Origin: Candidatus Anaerobiospirillum merdipullorum
GTDB lineage: Bacteria; Pseudomonadota; Gammaproteobacteria; Enterobacterales; Succinivibrionaceae
DNA: 37,426 nucleotides
NCBI GenBank assembly: GCA_018883895.1
Contig: JAHLFG010000036.1
Span: forward strand, 1-37,426
Direction: 5' to 3'
Part shown: piece after piece, positions 7,794-16,039 of the stretch
Numbering within the stretch: position 1 is the first letter of the stretch
Layout: every line of letters starts with the position of its first letter
Notes under the pieces: model-generated
Seen by the model: only the letters and a program-made list of their open reading frames with translations
Told to the model about the DNA's origin: nothing
Database searches by the model: none
Position numbers and translations under genes: made by a program

Positions 7794-9666
7794 AATTGTT
7801 GTTAAACTTTGCCACCATCTCATCTACCGTAGAGGCAATAAAGCCCTCGTCATCTGCTAATTCTTGGTCTGATTGCAGATCTTGCTGCTCTGCCTTGGTA
7901 AACACGGCAACATCTGGTATGGGAATGTCCAGCGCTTCTAGCAAAAGGCGTTTAATCCCGGTAATCTCCGTGTAATAGAGCCTGTCTTGCCACTCCTTAG
8001 CCTTAATCCCTTTAAGTTCTTCCATAATGGCTTTATCGCCATCAAATGGCAGTGCCATAGCTTTACAGTACGATGCATGGGTTTTAAACAGCAAAGCAAT
8101 TGATGTGGCGATGAAAAGTGTAAAGATTTTGCCTGCAGTTGTGCTGCAAGTTGAGGTGTGAAAACGCCCTCTGAGATCTTGTTTCCATACGGCAAAAGCC
8201 TCTGCCATGGAATTGTGCATTTGGTAGGCGCGGTAAGCTTCTCTAGGATCTGCAATGCAGTCAGAAAGCAAAATCTGATAACCTGCGGTAAATAAGTATT
8301 CAGCTATCTTTGCTTTGTTGGCTTTTATGCTGACGCAATTGCCTTCAGCGTCGCGCTCAATTATCAGCAACCGCTCGGCCAGCTTTTGCTCTTCATAAGA
8401 CAGCTTGCTCCCGCCCTTAAGCCGCAGGCGCAAGTCAGATAAAGCAATGGTTAAATTTTCGGTTTTGATATGTTTGATGTTGGCGTCAAAGAAGATGTGC
8501 ACCTGAATGTCTGCCCGCTCATGTGGGCGGCGTTGCTTACAATTAGTTTTAAAATTGACGGGGTAGCTCCATGACGTGGTAATACTGTAAACATGCTGCC
8601 GCAAAACGGGATCATAGCTGTCCATACCTTCTAGCTCTGCTTTATGTTTGGTAATGAAGTTACGGGCAAGAGAGCCTGAGGTCTTAAAGTTCATGACAAA
8701 TGAAGCTTTGCCCTGATAAAAGCGGTGAATATTAGCAATTGAAAAATAACCTCTATCACCTACCGCGATGGCGCGGCGATTAACTCCACTGCGCACGATA
8801 TCACGTAGCGTGTACAGCACGGAAGCAATGTCAGGGACATCCCCGTCAACGCAACGATAGTAAATCGGGACGCCCGTTTTCTGATTAACCAGCATAAGCA
8901 AATTAATTTGCCTTAAATGATCCTCATCTTTATTATGACCACCTGCCTCCTGGGTAAGATTTTTTGCATAGGTGCTAAATGAAGTAGCATCCAAGGCGTA
9001 GCAAGTATTGACCGAGCCAACATTGACTTGCTCAATTTTGCAAACTTCCTGATTGAGCTTTTTTAGGAATTTATCAATATCCTCTTTACTAATGCTTTTA
9101 AACAGCTGGGAGCACTGACTTGGGCGCAAAGGCGCCTGCCATGGCAGGCGATTATTTTTGGCAAAGGCCGCATAGCATTCCATGGACGTAGTGCTATTTA
9201 GGTACATGTAATAGGCCAGAGAAACTATTTTGCGATGGCGGTTATAGGGGCTGAAGACATCTTTGAGCGCCGTGGCAAGCGGGCTGTCCTTAATAATATG
9301 ATCCAACACCCAAGTAGGACCGGCAGTTAAAGTTTTGGCCTTAAAAGATTGGCGTAACGAAACCTGTTCGTCATGAGGCTCAAAGACAAGGAAATAGGAA
9401 CGTCTGCCGCCAGGCTTTGCCGGAGCTTTAGCTTTGCGGTATGTATCAAGCTTACCAAGTTCCGGATGCTCTTGTAAAAACTCTTCAGTCCAGACGACTT
9501 TGCCAGTAGTCTCCCCGCCCTCAATTTTGGCTACTGTTTTAGTCATACCTTTGACCGCAACGCACTTACCTTCTTGCCACTTATTTTTAAAGGTTACCAA
9601 ATAGCAGTGCTTACCGTTCTTTACGTGCTTCATAGGAGGAAGCGTTGGTAGAGACATCTTGGCCAT
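7792..9666 (-). mobile_element. IS4/IS1634-type DDE transposase
   Basis: 624-residue transposase of the IS4 superfamily (IS1634-like). Catalytic aspartates sit in LDATSF (Asp226) and GDRGYFS (Asp304); the C-terminal block with Tyr478-Arg479, Glu489 and Lys495 fits the Y-R-E-K signature. The open frame is full length and looks intact. The ATG at 9666 is preceded by GAGG nine bases upstream, which lies in the loop of a small hairpin (9670-9684). I could not find convincing terminal inverted repeats or a target duplication by eye, so the element ends are not defined; they would be expected near 7720-7790 and 9700-9860. The insertion separates a sugar hydrolase from a superoxide reductase gene. 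Confidence 0.88.
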
Positions 9667-9669
9667 AGG

Positions 9670-9684
9670 TGTCTGCCTCAGACA
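9670..9684. repeat. Hairpin around the transposase ribosome site
   Basis: TGTCTG (9670-9675) and CAGACA (9679-9684) form a 6-bp stem with a 3-nt loop. On the transposase transcript the loop plus flanking base supply the GAGG ribosome site, so folding would restrict translation. Confidence 0.45.
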
Positions 9685-9709
9685 TAGGTATATATTTATG
9701 TATACCTAT
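9684..9709. promoter_or_regulatory. Palindrome in the transposase leader/promoter
   Basis: ATAGGTATA (9684-9692) and TATACCTAT (9701-9709) are perfect 9-bp arms with an 8-nt spacer, immediately upstream of the first hairpin. It could be an operator or a leader hairpin shielding the transposase from read-through transcription. Confidence 0.45.
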
Positions 9710-9777
9710 AATAGCACAAACACCTTTGTTTTAAAATAAAATTAAAATTTCAACAAAGATAGATATTTAGATGAGAA

Positions 9778-9837
9778 AGATTTGGCTAAGGGCGACCACC
9801 GGGCCGCCCCTTTTTTGGCAAGCTGATCACCAAATCT
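9778..9837. repeat. Nested inverted repeat with terminator-like core
   Basis: Outer arms AGATTTGG (9778-9785) and CCAAATCT (9830-9837) enclose an inner GC-rich hairpin GGGCG (9790-9794) / CGCCC (9805-9809) followed by six T residues (9811-9816) on the plus strand. It lies 27 bp beyond the superoxide reductase stop, between that gene and the transposase. No plus-strand gene ends here, so the T-run on the plus strand is unexplained. Confidence 0.5.
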
Positions 9838-9863
9838 GCTTACTTTGTGCCTTTAAAATATGT

Positions 9864-10244
9864 TTATTCAGCCTTCCACAGACCGTGCTGATTGCACCAA
9901 GCATAGACAGTCTTCACGCTATCGCCCTCGGCCAGAGCAAATTCAGCTACCGGCGCATCCTTCGGGGAGAGCTCCTTAAACAGCACCTGCCCATTGGCAG
10001 TCTCCACACAGATCCAGCCAATGTAGTGATAAGGCATCATCGGGTGCTCAACTTCACCTACCTGCACAGTAACCTTATTGCCATCAACACCATAAACCGG
10101 CACATGCTTCTCAGTGGCGGCATCGGTGGTACCGGCCTTTAATTCCTGCATCGGATCAGAGCAGCAGGTCGGAACGACACCGGAATCACAAACGGTAAAA
10201 AGGATGTTGCCACAGTGCTGGCAGATGTAAAACTTAACTTGCAT
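9864..10244 (-). CDS. dfx: Superoxide reductase (desulfoferrodoxin, 2Fe type)
   Basis: 126-residue cytoplasmic superoxide reductase that reduces superoxide to hydrogen peroxide in anaerobes. The N-terminal desulforedoxin-like iron site has Cys8, Cys11, Cys27 and Cys28 (CQHC and CC). The catalytic site has the EKHVP motif (Glu45, Lys46, His47), His67, His73, Cys117 and His120, so both centres are complete and the protein is the class I two-iron form. The ATG at 10244 is chosen over an upstream TTG because it carries GAGG nine bases ahead and matches the family N-terminus. It is a single-gene unit; rubredoxin or another electron donor is not nearby. Confidence 0.94.
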   Translation of the reverse strand: MQVKFYICQHCGNILFTVCDSGVVPTCCSDPMQELKAGTTDAATEKHVPVYGVDGNKVTVQVGEVEHPMMPYHYIGWICVETANGQVLFKELSPKDAPVAEFALAEGDSVKTVYAWCNQHGLWKAE

Positions 10245-10406
10245 GTTGTTTAACCTCAAATGGTGGTTTTAATTATTATCAGAGTTGGCACAGCGCTACT
10301 CTGTATTGATTTACTCCAGATTGTAAGCCAAATTAGTAACGCTTTTATGAAATGATTTATCAATTGCGCCTAAAAAGCATTAAGACTATTACTGCAAGCG
10401 TAAAGT

Positions 10407-11279
10407 TTAACGCTCAGGATTAAATTGTGCGTCATAGCCAAGCAGGAACTTGGCCAATTGCGGATCGTTAAAATCACGTACGGCCGGCGCTTGCTTGCCA
10501 TCGAGGCTACGTAAGGTAGCCATCTCATCGGCCGACAGGACCAGCTCAAGTGCCCGTAAATTTTCCTCCATGCGCTCTACATGAGAGCTCTTAGGAATGG
10601 CCACCATACCCTGTGAGGTTAAAAAGCTCAGCGCCACTTGGGCGGCAGTCGCACCATGTGCGGCGGCAATTTCTGTAACCACAGGATCAGATAGCAGCGC
10701 TTGAGCGCCATGGGACAATGGTCCCCAGGCCATTAAATGCGTGCCATAGGGAGCAATCAGCTCTCGAGTGGCTTGCTGTTGGCAATAGAGATTGGTCTCA
10801 ACTTGCAAGATGTGCGGCTTGATACTAAAGTGTTCGGCCATATCGACAAAACGCCCGCCCAAGAAATTACTTAAGCCGATGGCACGCACCTTACCTTGTT
10901 GCAAAGCCTGCTCCAAAGCCCGATAAGTCCCAAAGACATCCCCATAGGCCTGATGGATAAGCAGTAAATCGATATAATCTGTCTGCAATTTGCGTAAGGA
11001 CTCTTCGATACTACGTAGCGCCGCTTGCTCACCTGCGTTACTGATCCACACCTTGGTGGTGATAAATAATTGATCGCGCGGCACTTTGCAGGAGGCGATA
11101 GCATCACCCACCCCCGCTTCGTTATAGTAGGCCTGTGCGGTATCAATTAAACGATAACCACAGGCAATGGCATTTTTAACCAAGCTTGCCGTCGCGGCAT
11201 TATCCACCTGAAAGACGCCTAAGCCCAGCTTGGGCATGGTGACGCCATTACTTAGGGTAATAGTGTGCTCTTTAGTCAT
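10407..11279 (-). CDS. Aldo/keto reductase (DkgA-like), second gene of pair
   Basis: 290-residue NADPH-dependent aldo/keto reductase of the 2,5-diketo-D-gluconate reductase type. The catalytic tetrad is visible as Asp46 and Tyr51 (in DTAQAYYNE), Lys76 (TTKVW) and His109 (LIHQ). The C-terminal cofactor motif IPKSSHVERMEENL is present near residues 236-249. Its start overlaps the end of the preceding aldo/keto reductase gene by 8 bp, so the two are co-translated. They are similar in layout and probably arose by duplication. Substrates cannot be read from sequence; reactive aldehydes such as methylglyoxal or keto-sugars are typical for the family. Confidence 0.9.
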   Translation of the reverse strand: MTKEHTITLSNGVTMPKLGLGVFQVDNAATASLVKNAIACGYRLIDTAQAYYNEAGVGDAIASCKVPRDQLFITTKVWISNAGEQAALRSIEESLRKLQTDYIDLLLIHQAYGDVFGTYRALEQALQQGKVRAIGLSNFLGGRFVDMAEHFSIKPHILQVETNLYCQQQATRELIAPYGTHLMAWGPLSHGAQALLSDPVVTEIAAAHGATAAQVALSFLTSQGMVAIPKSSHVERMEENLRALELVLSADEMATLRSLDGKQAPAVRDFNDPQLAKFLLGYDAQFNPER

Positions 11280-12120
11280 GAATTTTCATGGTCCCGATAA
11301 ATTTAGTGATATTTAAATCCTGATCGTCATAAATGGGGCTTGCTCCGGTATTAAGGCCCCCAATGCGTGCCATCTCATCTTCATTAAGGCTAAAGTCAAA
11401 AATCTGCAAATTTTCCTGCATGCGCTCATGATGAACGCTCTTGGGAATGACGCCAATCTCACGTTGAATTAAATAACGTAAAATCACCGCACCCACGCCC
11501 TTGCCATGCGCTGCTGCAATCTCCTGTAGTAGCGGATGACTGAAGATATTATTTAAGCCTTCGGCAAAAGGTGACCAGGCCTGATGCACAATGCCATGAG
11601 CCTGTAAAAAGGCATGCGCCGCTTCTTGGGTGAAAAAAGGATGGGTTTCCAATTGATTGACGGCCGGTACCACTTTGTTATGCAACATTAAATCTTGTAG
11701 CCGCTCAGAGGAAAAACTGGTCACGCCAATGGCCCGCAGGACTCCTCGTGCCTGTAAATCCTCCAGCGCCCGCCAGGCGGCATAATAATTGCCATAGGGC
11801 TTATGTAAAAGATAAAGATCCAAATAATCCAGGCCCAAATTGTGACAAGTCAGAGCGCAGGCACGCTTGGCGTCCTCACTTTCATAATCTTGTACCCACA
11901 ATTTGCCGGTGACAAAAATCTCCTCTCGTTTAAGGCCGCTTGCCTTAATCGCCGCACCGACCTCGGCCTCATTAAAATAAGCGGCCGCGGTATCAATTAA
12001 GCGATAACCTAAAGCCAATGCCTCTTCGACACAGCGTTGCGTATCTGCTTTGGGGATCTGATAGACGCCAAAACCCACGATTGGCATCTGCACTCCATTA
12101 TTTAAGGTTAAACTTTGCAT
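11272..12120 (-). CDS. Aldo/keto reductase (DkgA-like), first gene of pair
   Basis: 282-residue aldo/keto reductase. The tetrad is Asp43 and Tyr48 (DTAAAYFNE), Lys73 (TGKLW) and His106 (LLHKPYG). IPKSVHHERMQENL near residue 225-240 is the NADPH-binding signature. It is the promoter-proximal gene of a two-gene unit, divergent from an AraC-type regulator with 142 bp between them, an arrangement that suggests the regulator controls the pair. Both reductases lack signal peptides and act in the cytoplasm. Confidence 0.9.
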   Translation of the reverse strand: MQSLTLNNGVQMPIVGFGVYQIPKADTQRCVEEALALGYRLIDTAAAYFNEAEVGAAIKASGLKREEIFVTGKLWVQDYESEDAKRACALTCHNLGLDYLDLYLLHKPYGNYYAAWRALEDLQARGVLRAIGVTSFSSERLQDLMLHNKVVPAVNQLETHPFFTQEAAHAFLQAHGIVHQAWSPFAEGLNNIFSHPLLQEIAAAHGKGVGAVILRYLIQREIGVIPKSVHHERMQENLQIFDFSLNEDEMARIGGLNTGASPIYDDQDLNITKFIGTMKIHD

Positions 12121-12262
12121 GCTAAACTCCCGCTTTTAACTTAGGGGCACTATAACGCCAAATTAAAGGCTGACGCATTAGCGCAAAGTGAGTAAAATTT
12201 GTACAAAACGGAGAAAAGTGCTTGCGTAAAAGGTTCCAGGCACCTAAGGGAGCAAATCGTTC

Positions 12263-13090
12263 ATGCCACAGCCACCGCTAAGCTTGGGGATAATTTTTCT
12301 TGATGATCTGACGGCCATTGCCACGCAAAGCAAGGCCGAGCACATTTTGCATCTTTTTTGTACACAGGGGAGCGTGCGCTTTAACTTTCAGGGACAAGCC
12401 TTAGAGCTAAAAGCACAGCAATATGCGATCTTTCCGGTAGCTCCGCTCTTTTTACACCCCCAGCCAAGCGCTGACTTTAAAGCGCAGATGTTCTTGCTTT
12501 CTACACAGTGCATCCATCAATTGCCCTTAAACAGTACCTATGGCAGTAGCGGCCATATTGCGCTCATGCAAAATCCGATTATCAAATTAAATGCTCAGCA
12601 ATACGCTCTTTTATTTGCCGAAGTCACCTACTTAAGAGCACGTTTGGCGCAAACGGAGCACTGCTTTTATGCAGAGCTCATCTTGCATTTGCTCTGTGCC
12701 CATATTCTTGATCTGTATGATATCCACGCCACGGCGCATCCTAACGCCCATGTAAGCGGCAAAGCACAGACCATCCTCTCGCGCTTTATAGCTCTCTTAG
12801 AGCAAGGCCTTGCCACCACCGAGCATCAACCGGCTTATTATGCTGCACGTTTGTGTATCAGTACCCACTACTTAGGTGAAATTTGTCGCCGCCTTACCGG
12901 CAAGCCCTGTCGCTATTGGATTGACCGTTATTTGCTCCAAGCGGCGGTAAAACTCTTATGCCGCCCGGAGCTTAATTTAAGCACCATCGCTGCCACTTTA
13001 AACTTTTATGACAGCGCTCATTTTGCGCGCTTTTTCCGCGCGCAAACCGGACTTAGTCCCAAGTCCTATCGGCACACCAAATTAAACTAG
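12263..13090 (+). CDS. AraC-family transcriptional regulator
   Basis: 275-residue AraC/XylS regulator. The N-terminal 150 residues or so form a cupin-like sensing region (RFNFQGQALELKAQQYAIFP is typical). The C-terminal domain (about 175-275) holds two helix-turn-helix units: CISTHYLGEICRRLTGK and LNLSTIAATLNFYDSAHFAR, ending with the family motif FRAQTGLSPKSYR. The ATG at 12263 follows GGGAG. It is divergent from the aldo/keto reductase pair, its most likely target. The gene ends 3 bp from the stop of the convergent acidic-protein operon, so no terminator fits between them. Confidence 0.9.
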   Translation: MPQPPLSLGIIFLDDLTAIATQSKAEHILHLFCTQGSVRFNFQGQALELKAQQYAIFPVAPLFLHPQPSADFKAQMFLLSTQCIHQLPLNSTYGSSGHIALMQNPIIKLNAQQYALLFAEVTYLRARLAQTEHCFYAELILHLLCAHILDLYDIHATAHPNAHVSGKAQTILSRFIALLEQGLATTEHQPAYYAARLCISTHYLGEICRRLTGKPCRYWIDRYLLQAAVKLLCRPELNLSTIAATLNFYDSAHFARFFRAQTGLSPKSYRHTKLN

Positions 13091-13093
13091 GCT

Positions 13094-13408
13094 CTAGGTC
13101 CACTCATCGCCCCACTCATCTTCATCCTCGTCAGGCTCGTCCTCATCAGGCTCCCATTCATCCTCATCAGGCTCCCACTCGTCCTCGTCAGGCTCCCACT
13201 CGTCCTCGTCAGGCTCCCATTCATCTTCGTCAGGCTCGTTTTCGTCGGGCTCCCACTCCCCACCACGCACCAAATGTAAGTAAGACTCCGGTATGGCATT
13301 ACTAATACAAGCTTGTGCTGAAAAATTGGATGTCGCCCCTGCCATCACCCCACCGCCAAGGGCAATCATCCCCACGAGTAAGCAAAATATCAAGCGCAAC
13401 ATCCTCAA
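13094..13408 (-). CDS. Exported acidic repeat protein (EWEPDED repeats)
   Basis: 104-residue protein I do not recognise. A signal peptide or lipid-less export signal is clear (residues 1-24: MRMLRLIFCLLVGMIALGGG then a small-residue cleavage region near 24). A short linker with one Cys (Cys34) follows, then residues 51-104 are almost entirely Glu, Asp, Trp and Pro: four perfect EWEPDED units (63-90) flanked by degenerate copies, ending in GDEWT. The tail carries about 36 acidic residues of 54. A good ribosome site (AGGAG) precedes the ATG. It is the second gene of a two-gene unit, 19 bp after another exported acidic protein. Binding of metal ions or other cations at the cell surface or in the periplasm is a guess from composition only. 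Confidence 0.7.
   Translation of the reverse strand: MRMLRLIFCLLVGMIALGGGVMAGATSNFSAQACISNAIPESYLHLVRGGEWEPDENEPDEDEWEPDEDEWEPDEDEWEPDEDEWEPDEDEPDEDEDEWGDEWT
13097..13258. repeat. 21-bp tandem repeat coding EWEPDED
   Basis: The acidic tail is encoded by a 21-bp minisatellite. Four full units occupy 13139-13222, with shorter or altered copies on both sides. Third-position differences between units (for example CAT/CAC and CTC/CTT) show that the copies are not all recent. Confidence 0.85.
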
Positions 13409-13427
13409 TTCTCCTCTTTAAAGCTCC

Positions 13428-13712
13428 TTAACTCCAATGGCGCCGGTAACGGCGGCGATCATCATCGTCGTCATCGTCGTCATCGTCGTCATCATCCCAA
13501 TCATCGTCATCCCAATCATCATCGTCGTCGTCCCAGTCGTCATCATCATCATCGTCCCAATCATCATCATCGATGAGCTTGCCGTCTATGGGCATGTGAT
13601 CATCCAATTGCCATAAGGCGGGAGTGAGATTTTGTGCCTGAGGGCTGGCAGCGGCCGCTGAAGCAAGTCCCAGCGCTACCAAGAGGGCGGCAAATAAAGG
13701 GGTTTTAGGCAT
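13428..13712 (-). CDS. Exported poly-aspartate/tryptophan protein
   Basis: 94-residue protein I do not recognise. Residues 1-22 are a typical signal peptide (MPKTPLFAALLVALGLASAA) with an Ala-rich cleavage site. The mature part has a 25-residue linker, then residues 48-85 consist only of Asp and Trp: D runs of 4, 7, 6, 4 and 13 separated by single Trp at 52, 60, 67 and 72. It closes with a basic tail RRRYRRHWS. The ATG at 13712 is chosen because AGGAGG lies 5 bp upstream; the frame stays open further upstream. It is the first gene of the operon with the EWEPDED protein. Shared design (export signal, acid runs broken by single Trp) suggests related function, perhaps cation binding; this is inference. 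Confidence 0.7.
   Translation of the reverse strand: MPKTPLFAALLVALGLASAAAASPQAQNLTPALWQLDDHMPIDGKLIDDDDWDDDDDDDWDDDDDDWDDDDWDDDDDDDDDDDDDRRRYRRHWS
13458..13571. repeat. GAY-rich low-complexity tract coding (D-n)W
   Basis: A 114-bp tract of nearly uninterrupted Asp codons (GAT and GAC mixed) broken by TGG codons. Such a tract is prone to replication slippage, so its length probably varies between strains. Confidence 0.85.
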
Positions 13713-13860
13713 GTCATCCTCCTGTAGAAGTGCTTGATTAACCCATTGCATGACTTGTAGTCTGACAATGTACAACTAGCATACTTAATTTGTAGCAGGA
13801 ATTTGAGCCTAACAATTGTAAAATTTTAACTAAGCTCGCAAAAAAGCGCGCCATCTAAAG

Positions 13861-13897
13861 GAAATAAAAATACCCGCCATAGAACTACAGCGGGTAT
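13861..13897 (-). terminator. Terminator after the GH31 remnant
   Basis: On the minus strand ATACCCGC (13897-13890) pairs with GCGGGTAT (13877-13870) and is followed by TTTTATTTC. It lies 17 bp past the GH31 fragment's stop and would have ended the original alpha-xylosidase transcript. Confidence 0.75.
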
Positions 13898-13914
13898 GGG
13901 GTGTTGGTAAAGGT

Positions 13915-14313
13915 TTATGCCTCAGGCGTGACGCTAAAGCTTACCGTAGCGGGCGCGGCGTTAATGACAACGCCCACTTCCCCGGTGCTGACCGTGGCAT
14001 CGACACTCGTGGCCTGTTTAATATTGCGTAGCACCACGCACGGGGCAAGATCCTCAAGGCCTGCTTTGCTAAAGTCAATTACCTGCCCATGACGGGTGGC
14101 CGTTAAGCTGCCCACAACTTTACCTGTGGTATCGACTAATGTTGCCACCGCACTCTTACCATCGCCAAGCTCAAAGAGATGGAAGACACTGTCATGTACA
14201 TAGTCATAGTCAGGACGCTTAGCATTGTTGCCCCAGGCAAGCAAGGTATTTTCACGCACGTACAGCGGCAGCAACATAAAGCCATGCTCTTCATGGCGGT
14301 AGCTACCTCCGGC
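13915..14313 (-). pseudogene. GH31 alpha-xylosidase (YicI-like), C-terminal remnant
   Basis: Only the last 130 residues or so of a GH31 alpha-xylosidase are left. The readable frame holds HEEHGFMLLPLYVRENTLLA, then GNNAKRPDYDY and the C-terminal beta-sandwich, closely like E. coli YicI, whose full length is about 770 residues. The catalytic barrel is missing. Homology runs back past the first in-frame ATG (14277) to about 14301-14313, then an in-frame TAA appears and the sequence becomes the N-terminus-less GH120 gene on the other strand. So about 640 residues were lost by deletion. No functional protein is expected. Confidence 0.8.
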
Positions 14314-15974
14314 GCTTTAATCCTTTCACCACCTTATTATTTGGCGATTGGATTATTCACCCCTATCCTTTTGTGGTGCATTTGGGTGATGTGTACTTAA
14401 ATGGCAAGTCCCTCTATGAGGCCACTTCCTTAGAGGGCGTACGTCAGCCAGTCTTACGCACCACCGGTGTCGGCCCGGATTGAGAGGGTGTGACTGAGTA
14501 TTTAAGCGATCCGCAAGGCTCCCTTAAGACCTACTTTGCCACGGTGGAAGATGATTGCACCGTCATTTATGCCAATTTTGGTGGTGCTGATCCTAACGTC
14601 GATCAGGTGGAAATCAATGTCCGTCCAAACTGCGTTAAGCCTGTGCATGTTGGCATTAACTATATTACCTTAGAGGGCCTTGAGATCTGCTGTGCCGCCA
14701 CGCAGTGGAATCCGCCTACCGGAGTTCAGTCTGGCATGGTCGATACCTATTGGTCCAAGGGCTGGATTATCCAAAACTGCCATCTGCATGATGCCAAGAC
14801 CTCTGCCATTTCTTTGGGTAAGGAAGTCTCCACCGGTAATTGCGAGTGCACCCGCTATCGCCGTAAGCCTGGCTATCAGTATCAGATGGAAGCAGTATTT
14901 AAGGCCTTAAAGCGCGGCTGGTCCAAGGAGCTTATCGGCAGCCACAAGGTGCTACACAATGTGATCCACGATTGCGGCGAAAATGGCGTGGTCGGTCACT
15001 TAGGCTGCGTGTTCTCTGAAATTGCCTACAACTCCATCTACAATATTGCCAAGAAATATGAATTCTTTGGCCATGAGATTGCCGGCATTAAGTTACATAC
15101 CGCCATTGACGTGCGCATTCATCACAATGATATCTACAATTGCGCTTTGGGCATTTGGCTGGACTGGGAAGTGCAAGGTACCCGCGTCTCATCCAATGTC
15201 TTTGCGCAAAATACCCGTGACCTAATGATTGAAGTGACCCACGGCCCGTGCGTGGTGGACAACAATATCTTTGCCTCGGATTATAACTTTGATAATGTGG
15301 CGCAAGGCACCGCCTTGATTAATAACCTCTTTATGGGCACCCCACGTCGCATTGACACCCGTGACCGTGCCACCCCGTATCACACTCCGCACTCCACCGA
15401 TGTGGCCGGAGTGGCGGTGGTAGTCTCCGGCGATGATCGCGTCATGAACAATATCTTCGTCGGTGCCCCGATGGGCCCCAATGGCATCAGCGTCTCCGGT
15501 ACCGCCCATTACAACGGCCATGGCGATTCGATGGAAGAATATGTAGCTAAGGCCTTTGCCGGCATGCCTGAAGATCACACCGTCTTCAATGCGCTCAAAG
15601 ATCCGGTCTTTATTAAGTCCAATCTCTATGTCAATGATGCGCCACACTATGATTTAGAAAAGGACTTTACCGCCACCGCAGATAATCCGCACTTTGCCCT
15701 CGAGCGGGTCAACGGTCAGCCGGTGCTCAAATGCCACTTAAGTACAGAGATGTTAAAGCGCTGCTCCATCGTCAAGTCCTGGGATTTAGGCGCCCCGCGC
15801 ATTACCGAGTGCCCGTATGAGGACTTTGAAGGCCATGAAATCGTCTTCAATTGCGATTTAAACGGCACTTGCGCCACGTTAGATGAGACGCAGCGTTTAG
15901 CAGGCCCGCTTGCCAACCTTAAGGTAGGTGACAATGCCGTTGCCCTGCTTGCGCAGGTAGCCCGCCTGGCTTAA
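14314..15974 (+). pseudogene. GH120 beta-xylosidase, N-terminally truncated with internal TGA
   Basis: The frame encodes a right-handed parallel beta-helix protein closely resembling GH120 beta-xylosidases (for example Thermoanaerobacterium XylC, about 640 residues). Recognisable blocks are FGDW and LGDVYLNGKSLYE before the stop, then YANFGGADPN, SKGWIIQNCHLHDA, GHLGCVFSEIAYNSIYNI, GHEIAGIKLHTAIDVRIHHN and LGIWLDWE. Homology starts abruptly at about 14316 (FNP), so roughly the first 100 residues are missing, and TGA at 14481-14483 interrupts the frame. A 494-residue frame opens again at GTG 14490 but has no N-terminal beta-helix rungs. Read with the GH31 remnant, this is a broken xylo-oligosaccharide locus. 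Confidence 0.8.
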
Positions 15975-16002
15975 GCTTTTATTTACTTACTACGTTATCT
16001 CC

Positions 16003-16026
16003 AGCCCCGCAATGCGGGGCTTTTTG
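16003..16026 (+). terminator. Terminator after the GH120 remnant
   Basis: AGCCCCGC (16003-16010) and GCGGGGCT (16014-16021) form an 8-bp stem with a 3-nt loop followed by a T-run through 16025. Confidence 0.88.
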
Positions 16027-16039
16027 TGGTTTACGTGGA

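Noticed and set aside
7700-9860. Terminal inverted repeats of the insertion sequence
   Set aside because: I compared both flanks by eye and found only short, unconvincing matches, so no element ends are claimed.
9771-10142. Plus-strand open frame of 123 codons
   Set aside because: It lies mostly opposite the superoxide reductase gene, whose complete metal-ligand pattern shows that the minus strand is the coding one.
10340-10365. FNR-like box near the superoxide reductase promoter (TTGATAAATCAT)
   Set aside because: The half-sites are separated by 2 bp rather than the required 4.
13087-13299. Second minus-strand frame with its own repeats (MNGSLTRTSGSL-like)
   Set aside because: It is the frame-shifted reading of the 21-bp repeat in the EWEPDED gene. 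It has no signal peptide or ribosome site.
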